A stretch of DNA of 38,815 bases, from contig CAINDO010000349.1 in NCBI GenBank assembly GCA_903847385.1, positions 1 through 38,815 on the forward strand, read 5' to 3'. The translations under genes and the position numbers were made by a program. This document shows, piece after piece, positions 33,935 through 38,815 of the stretch. The notes below the pieces were generated by a model. The model saw nothing but the letters and a program-made list of their open reading frames with translations. It was not told the DNA's origin and made no database searches. Each line of letters begins with the position of its first letter. The first letter of the stretch is position 1. This stretch comes from an uncultured Myxococcales bacterium. Lineage in GTDB: Bacteria; Myxococcota_A; Bradymonadia; UBA7976; UBA1532.

Positions 33935-36900
33935 GGCCCGCCACCCTGGGCCGCCTCGTGGCGCTCGTCGGCATCGGCCTCGGCGCGCTCGCGTGCGGCG
34001 AGTTCCCCGCGCTGCCGCCCTGCACCGCGAACGCCGACTGCGACCCCGGGCAGGTCTGCGTAGATACGAAGTGCGTCGCCGGCGAGGACACGGACGCCGC
34101 CATCACACCCACGACCGACGCCCGGTCGAGCGGTGACGGCCGCGTGGCGCCTCCGGCGGACGCGGCGGTGGTCGTTCCGGACGCCGCGGTTGTCGTTCCG
34201 GATGCGGCGACTGTCCTTCCGGACGCGGCGGTTGTGCTCCCGGACGCGGCGATTGTCCTTCCGCCCGACGCCGCGGTGGTTCTGCCGCCCGACGCGACGG
34301 TCATCCTCCCCGACGCCGCGATGGTCGTTCCCGACGCCGCGATTGTCGTTCCCGACGCCGCGATTGTCGTTCCCGACGCCGCGGTTGTCGTTCCCGACGC
34401 CGGCGTCGTGCCGCCCGACGCCGCGAGTCCCCCGCCCGACGCCCTGCCCCCCGACGCCTGCGCCCCCGCCGACGAGATCTGCAACGGCCTGGACGACGAC
34501 TGCGACGGCGTCGCCGACGACTTCGATCACCTGGGCATGCCCTGCGAACCGCCCGATCCGTCGACCTGCGGGCCCTCGGTCTGGACCTGCGCCGGGGAGG
34601 ACACGCCGGTGTGTCCGCCCGCCCACTTCGCGAACTCGCCCGAGCTCTGCAACGGCGAGGACGACGACTGCGACGGCGAGATCGACGAGGGCTTCGACCT
34701 GCAGACGGACGCGAACCACTGCGGCGTCTGCGGCCGTTCGTGTGATCCGACCGTGAACGGCCGCGGCGTGTGCATCGAGGGCGCCTGCGTCGTCACGCGC
34801 TGCGACGCCGGCTTCTACGACGCGACGCCCGCCGAGGGCTGCGACACCGAGGTGTCCGGCGAGGTCCTGTACGTGCGCCGCAACGGCGACGACGCGGCCG
34901 CGGGCACGGCCAACGCCCCGCTGGCGAGCCTCGCCGAGGCCAACCGCCGCGCGGCGAGTGTGATCCCGCCGCGGCACGTGTCGGTGATCGATCTGGGCCC
35001 CGGTCACTTCAGCGGCGATCTCGACCTCTCGGCGAGTTTCCTGTCCGTGCGCGGCGCGGGCCGGGACCTGACCCAGATCGACGGCCGCGTGACCATCTCG
35101 GGCCGGTTCACCCGCGTGCAGGACCTGACCGTGGACGCCGGCGGCGGGCCCGTGGGCATCCACCTGACCTGCCCCGAGGCCTGCGCCGTGGTGTCCACGC
35201 TGGTGCTGAACGTGGGGCCCGAGGCCGATCCGGACGAACCCGGCGGGCCCCTCGCGGGCATCCGCATCACCGCCGGGGCGGGCCACCTGCTTTACGACAA
35301 CGAGATCACCGGCGTCACCGGGCACACGCCCCCCGTTCCGCCCTTCGACCAGCAACGCGGCTGCCAGTGGGCGCACGGCTCGCCCGCCGCCGGCGTGATG
35401 CTCGAGGGCGGCGCGACCGGCAGCCGCCTGGTGGACAACCGCATCGATGCGATCACCGGCGGCGCGGGCACTGTGCCCTCGCGGGAGTCCTGCAACGGCG
35501 GGAGCCTGGGCGGTCTGGGCGGCGCGGCCTACGGCATCCACCTGGCCAACGAGGGCGGGAACTTCCTGCTCTCGGGCAATCGCATCTCGCGCATCGCCGG
35601 GGGCGACGGCGGCGCCGGTCAAGGCGGCATCCCCTCCGACCCCGCGCCCCCGGACGCCTCGGACAACGAGCGCATGCGCGCCGCGGACGGCAACGGCGGC
35701 GGGGGCGGTCTGGGGGCGGGCATCCGCGTCGAGGGCGGCGGTCACCGGCTGCGCAACAACGCGATCAGCGGGGTCACGGGCGGTCGGGGCGGCGCCGCGG
35801 GCATGGGCGGCACCCCCGGTGGCACCACGGGCGAGCCGGGCCCGGACGCCGAGGGGTTCGGCGTGTATTTCCACCCCTTCGTGGCCGACGCCGCCACGCC
35901 GCCCGTGGACCTCTTCGCCGACCTGCGACCGGACGAGCCGGCCCTCGGCAACGACATCGACACGACGAACACCTACGAGCGCGAGCCGATTCTCTACTGT
36001 TACGGCCACGCGGTCGACTGGAGCGGGTACCGCCTGGACACGCCGCGCAACCCCACCAACCTGGGGCGCATGGTGCTCGTCGACTGCGACGGCTCGATCG
36101 TCTCCAACAACACCATCGGCGGCTTCACGGGCGCCACGGGCCGCGCGGGGGACGACGCCGCCGTGTCCACGCCCGGTGCGGAGGGGGCGGGCATCCTGCT
36201 GCTCGGCACGTCCGGCGCGCGTGTTTTCGGGAACCGGGTCGGCGGGATCCGGGGCGGCACGGGCGCGCAGGGCGCCTTCGAGGCCTCGACCATCGCCCTG
36301 CTCACGGCGGGCGGCCGGGGCGGCCACGCCGCGGCGATCCGTTTGCGCGACTCGGACGCGAACGTCATCTCGGACAACGACCTGGTGGACGTGGTCGGCG
36401 GCACCGGCGGCCCGGGGGGACTGGCGCACGGCAACGGCGGCCCCGGCGGGCGCGCGGCCGGTGTCGAGTTCGTGGGGGGCAGCACCGGCAACGTGTTGCA
36501 GCACAACGTCATCCGCACGCTCGCGGGCGGCACCGGCGGCCCCACGGAGCCCTTCATGGTGCCCCGCGACCTGGCCAGCTCGGGGCGCGCCTTCGGGATC
36601 GGGTTCGCCGACGCGGAGAGCCTGGACAACGAGGTCGACGAGACGAACACCTACGAGGGATTCCCGCTGACCTACGTGCACGGGCAGCCCAACGCGGTCA
36701 TCGCCGGTCGCCGCTACCCCACGTGCAAGGCCATGACCAACCTGGGGCAGATCGTCGTCATCGACAGCCCCCAGGCCACGCTCAGCGACCTCGAGGTCCT
36801 GTGCGCGCCGGGGCCCGAGGACCCGCCCTCGGACCTCGTCGGCGAGCCGGGCCTGCCGGCCACGTCGGTTCGGTTCGGCGAACCGGGCGGCGCCTACGTG

Positions 36901-37737
36901 GCCGTGCGGGTGCTGCAATCCGAAGACGTCACCATCGACGGCCTGAGCGTGGCGGGGGTGCAGGGCGGGCCCGGCGGGCCGCCCCACATCATCGTGCCGG
37001 GGGGCGACGGCGGCGTCGGCTGCGCCCTCTCCGTGCAGGACTCGCCGGGGTTCCGCCTGCACGACGCGCACGTCCGGGACGTGCACGCGGGCCGTGTGGC
37101 TCCGACCCAGCCCGGCCTGCCCGGCACCAACCGCGACCGCACCGGCGGCCAGGCCACGGAAGCCATCGCCCTGGACATCGCCCGCAGCCCGGGCTTCGAG
37201 CTGACCAACGTGCTCGTGCACGACGTCCACAGCGAGGGCTACGCCATCGGCCTGCTCGTGACGGACGGCGGCCCCGAGAACGTCGTGCGGCAGGCGACCT
37301 TCGCCGTCATCGACGGCCAGAACCTGGGGCGCGGCAACAACAACCAGCAGGCGCCGAACTTCACCAGCGCCGTACTGCTCCTCGGGAACGTCGCCGGGGT
37401 CGTCCTGCTCGACAACCTGGTCGTCGCCGACGTGACCAACGTGCCCGTCTGGGCGCTGTTCGGGCAGACGGCGAACCGCACCGCCGCCTGTTTCCGCGGC
37501 GTGCGGCAGGTCTATCAGATGGGCGCCGGTTTCCCGTCGGGGCCGTTCTGGGAGAACCCGGACCCGCTCTTCCGCGACGACCCGGACGCCCCCTGGGGCC
37601 TCGATCCGGCCTCCATGTGCGTCGACCTCGGCGCCGGCCCCTGCTTCGACGAGCCCGCCCGCGACGGCGAGGCGTGTTTGACCGACCTGGGCTACGAGGG
37701 CAACTCGCCGCTCGGTCAGGTGCGCGTCGGGCCGTGA
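33931..37737 (+). CDS. Large surface lipoprotein: PDA stalk, MopE-type motifs, Gly-rich beta-helix
   Basis: A 1268-residue protein starting at a TTG that overlaps the TPR gene stop (TTGA). This start gives a basic n-region and a lipoprotein signal ending GALAC (C22); a GTG nine codons later would lose the basic residues. In order, it has a cysteine-rich segment (CTANADCDPGQVC), a long PDA heptad stalk (about 75-177), two MopE-type metal-binding motifs (CNGLDDDCDG and CNGEDDDCDGEIDEG), a cysteine-rich CGVCGRSC segment, then a very long right-handed beta-helix with Gly-rich turns (such as GGTGGPGG) and NDxIDTTNTYE or EVDETNTYEG boundaries that occur twice. It is probably a calcium-stabilised surface adhesin or glycan-active protein; no catalytic residues could be assigned. 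Confidence 0.88.
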   Translation: MRPATLGRLVALVGIGLGALACGEFPALPPCTANADCDPGQVCVDTKCVAGEDTDAAITPTTDARSSGDGRVAPPADAAVVVPDAAVVVPDAATVLPDAAVVLPDAAIVLPPDAAVVLPPDATVILPDAAMVVPDAAIVVPDAAIVVPDAAVVVPDAGVVPPDAASPPPDALPPDACAPADEICNGLDDDCDGVADDFDHLGMPCEPPDPSTCGPSVWTCAGEDTPVCPPAHFANSPELCNGEDDDCDGEIDEGFDLQTDANHCGVCGRSCDPTVNGRGVCIEGACVVTRCDAGFYDATPAEGCDTEVSGEVLYVRRNGDDAAAGTANAPLASLAEANRRAASVIPPRHVSVIDLGPGHFSGDLDLSASFLSVRGAGRDLTQIDGRVTISGRFTRVQDLTVDAGGGPVGIHLTCPEACAVVSTLVLNVGPEADPDEPGGPLAGIRITAGAGHLLYDNEITGVTGHTPPVPPFDQQRGCQWAHGSPAAGVMLEGGATGSRLVDNRIDAITGGAGTVPSRESCNGGSLGGLGGAAYGIHLANEGGNFLLSGNRISRIAGGDGGAGQGGIPSDPAPPDASDNERMRAADGNGGGGGLGAGIRVEGGGHRLRNNAISGVTGGRGGAAGMGGTPGGTTGEPGPDAEGFGVYFHPFVADAATPPVDLFADLRPDEPALGNDIDTTNTYEREPILYCYGHAVDWSGYRLDTPRNPTNLGRMVLVDCDGSIVSNNTIGGFTGATGRAGDDAAVSTPGAEGAGILLLGTSGARVFGNRVGGIRGGTGAQGAFEASTIALLTAGGRGGHAAAIRLRDSDANVISDNDLVDVVGGTGGPGGLAHGNGGPGGRAAGVEFVGGSTGNVLQHNVIRTLAGGTGGPTEPFMVPRDLASSGRAFGIGFADAESLDNEVDETNTYEGFPLTYVHGQPNAVIAGRRYPTCKAMTNLGQIVVIDSPQATLSDLEVLCAPGPEDPPSDLVGEPGLPATSVRFGEPGGAYVAVRVLQSEDVTIDGLSVAGVQGGPGGPPHIIVPGGDGGVGCALSVQDSPGFRLHDAHVRDVHAGRVAPTQPGLPGTNRDRTGGQATEAIALDIARSPGFELTNVLVHDVHSEGYAIGLLVTDGGPENVVRQATFAVIDGQNLGRGNNNQQAPNFTSAVLLLGNVAGVVLLDNLVVADVTNVPVWALFGQTANRTAACFRGVRQVYQMGAGFPSGPFWENPDPLFRDDPDAPWGLDPASMCVDLGAGPCFDEPARDGEACLTDLGYEGNSPLGQVRVGP
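34153..34461 (+). repeat. PDA heptad repeat array (about 13 units)
   Basis: About thirteen 21-24 bp units encode VVVPDAA-like heptads. Several adjacent units are nearly identical at DNA level (GTCGTTCCCGACGCCGCGAT), so the array is probably unstable in copy number. It forms the stalk of the large lipoprotein. Confidence 0.9.
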
Positions 37738-37790
37738 CCCGGCACGGGGGGCGCGCGGGTGCCCCCGACTCGCGCCGCACCCTTCGGTTT

Positions 37791-37799
37791 TGTTAGTCT
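37791..37799 (+). promoter_or_regulatory. Putative extended -10 (TGT-TAGTCT) of the REC-PilZ gene
   Basis: TGT TAGTCT ends 6 nt before the GTG at 37806. It stands out as an A/T-rich island in a very GC-rich gap. There is no ribosome-binding site between it and the start codon. Confidence 0.4.
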
Positions 37800-37805
37800 C
37801 CGGAC

Positions 37806-38570
37806 GTGACCGACCGCCGCAAGCTCGTGATGACCGTCGAGGACGCGCCCAACCTGCGGCGGCTCATCGCATACAACCTGAAGCAGGCCGGTTACGACAC
37901 GCTGGAGGCCGAGAGCGGCGAGGCGGCGTTCCGCATGTTGGGCACGCAGTCGCCGGATCTCATCCTGCTCGACATCCGCATGCCCGGCTGGGATGGCTTC
38001 GCGTTCCTGGAGCAGCTGCGCCACCTGCAGCGGGCCGCGGCGACGCCGGTGATCATGCTCACCGCGATGAGCGCGTCGCTGGACATCGAGCGGGCGCTGC
38101 GGCTCGGGGCCGTGGACTACCTGGTCAAACCCTTCGACCCGGCGCTGATGCTGACCAAGGTGGCGGCCATCTTCCGGGGGAACATACCGGTCACCACGGG
38201 GCCCCAGCGCGGCAAGGACCGGCGGTTGTTCCACCGGGGGCCGATCCTGAACGCCACGCTCGACCCGCTGCCCGGCGGCACGGGCCTGGACGTGAGCGAG
38301 GGCGGCATCGCCTTCACGACGAACCGGGTCATGCGCTTCGGCGAGATCGTGCTCCTGCAGTGCCCCGAGCTCTTCGCGCAGATCGGCCTGGAGTCCACGC
38401 GACTGCGCGTGCGGGTGGTGCGCGTCGAGGTGCCCGAAAAGGGCCCCCGCCGCGTGGGCGCCGTGTTCATCGGGCTGACGGAGCACGACCGCGCCGCCAT
38501 CCGCCGCTACGCCCTCTACGGGGCGCGGCCGCGCGACCTGAAGGTCGAGTTCATCGCCGGTCGCCGCTGA
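37806..38570 (+). CDS. Response regulator with REC and PilZ domains
   Basis: A 254-residue two-domain regulator. The receiver domain (1-120) has the acidic pair E12/D13, phosphoacceptor D56 in LILLDIRMPGWDG, T86 in IMLTAMSA and K108 in DYLVKPF. The C-terminal PilZ domain (about 138-250) has an RxxxR element (R140, R144) and DxSxxG (D162, S164, G167), the residues that bind cyclic di-GMP. It could therefore combine a phosphorylation input with a c-di-GMP input. It has no DNA-binding domain, so it probably acts by protein contact, for instance on motility or the envelope. No histidine kinase is adjacent. Confidence 0.92.
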   Translation: MTDRRKLVMTVEDAPNLRRLIAYNLKQAGYDTLEAESGEAAFRMLGTQSPDLILLDIRMPGWDGFAFLEQLRHLQRAAATPVIMLTAMSASLDIERALRLGAVDYLVKPFDPALMLTKVAAIFRGNIPVTTGPQRGKDRRLFHRGPILNATLDPLPGGTGLDVSEGGIAFTTNRVMRFGEIVLLQCPELFAQIGLESTRLRVRVVRVEVPEKGPRRVGAVFIGLTEHDRAAIRRYALYGARPRDLKVEFIAGRR

Positions 38571-38576
38571 GCGCGC

Positions 38577-38815
38577 CTACTCCAGCAACTCCACGGGCGC
38601 CTTCGTGGCCGGCGCGGCGGGGCGGCGCTCGGGCTTGCGCTGGTTCACGTCCACGTCGATGAGCTCGCCGCCGTCGTCGGCGGCGTGACGCCCGGGCGCG
38701 GCGGCGGGGCTTCCGGGTGCGTCGGCGTCGATCAGGTTGGGCCGGGCGCCGACGCCGGGGGGCGCGGGGGCGGTCTGTGGGGCGCTGGCGACGGCAGCGG
38801 CGCTGGCGGGCGCGG
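38577..38815 (-). CDS. C-terminal part of an unidentified protein (start beyond window)
   Basis: One frame is open from the right edge to a TAG at 38577, 79 codons including the stop. It is rich in Ala and Pro, with two short ordered-looking pieces (RPNLIDAD and GGELIDVDVNQRKPERR), and ends APVELLE. The codon pattern fits a disordered C-terminal tail of a larger protein. No family can be assigned. It is convergent with the REC-PilZ gene, 6 bp apart. Confidence 0.55.
   Translation of the reverse strand, partial: APASAAAVASAPQTAPAPPGVGARPNLIDADAPGSPAAAPGRHAADDGGELIDVDVNQRKPERRPAAPATKAPVELLE

Noticed and set aside
34153-34461. CRISPR-like array
   Set aside because: The repeats are in-frame coding heptads without unique spacers.

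Overview
The window is very GC-rich DNA with tightly packed genes. Its envelope proteins point to a Myxococcota-like (former deltaproteobacterial) bacterium: lipoproteins with heptad PDA-repeat stalks, MopE-type CNGxDDDCDG motifs, cysteine-rich CDDGNPCT repeats, and a giant CotH/lamin-tail/EGF surface protein. This taxonomic guess rests on protein style only. No rRNA, tRNA, CRISPR array, insertion sequence or integrase was recognised.

Layout. (1) 1-8069, minus: a giant secreted protein that runs off the left edge. (2) 8173-9707, plus: an MntP-type manganese exporter and a Uma2-family nuclease-like protein. (3) 9974-15388, plus: a two-gene unit encoding a large P-loop ATPase followed 3 bp later by a large adenosine-deaminase-fold protein, the arrangement of the RADAR anti-phage system (rdrA, rdrB). 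Its composition looks less GC-rich than its surroundings. (4) 15485-22620: envelope and secreted proteins (a CsgG/TolB-like protein with a membrane hairpin, a TlpA-like redoxin, an LPP20-like lipoprotein, a cysteine-rich lipoprotein, and a PDA-stalk beta-helix protein). (5) 33099 down to 22625, minus: one long, mostly overlapping gene string. It holds a CDP-alcohol phosphatidyltransferase, HD hydrolase, radical SAM protein, FkbH-like HAD-IIIC enzyme, acyl carrier protein, VOC protein, membrane-anchored NodB-like protein, SGNH hydrolase, small secreted protein, a 35-residue membrane microprotein, a second SGNH protein and an MBOAT acyltransferase. (6) 33200-38570, plus: a TPR protein, a 1268-residue PDA/MopE/beta-helix lipoprotein and a REC-PilZ response regulator. 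(7) From 38577, minus: the 3' end of another gene.

The most interesting part is region 5. ACP, MBOAT, SGNH protein and a single-pass microprotein ending in VVYQGF reproduce the parts of the D-alanylation (Dlt) acyl relay, namely DltC, DltB, DltD and DltX. The acyl-activating ligase DltA is missing, and an FkbH-type enzyme, whose known relatives load glycerate from 1,3-bisphosphoglycerate onto ACP, stands in its place. I infer a Dlt-like relay that passes a glyceryl or other small acyl group to an unknown envelope acceptor in a Gram-negative. The second highlight is the RADAR pair. A third signal is a -10-like hexamer placed 5-7 nt before the start codon of several genes, which suggests widespread leaderless transcription.
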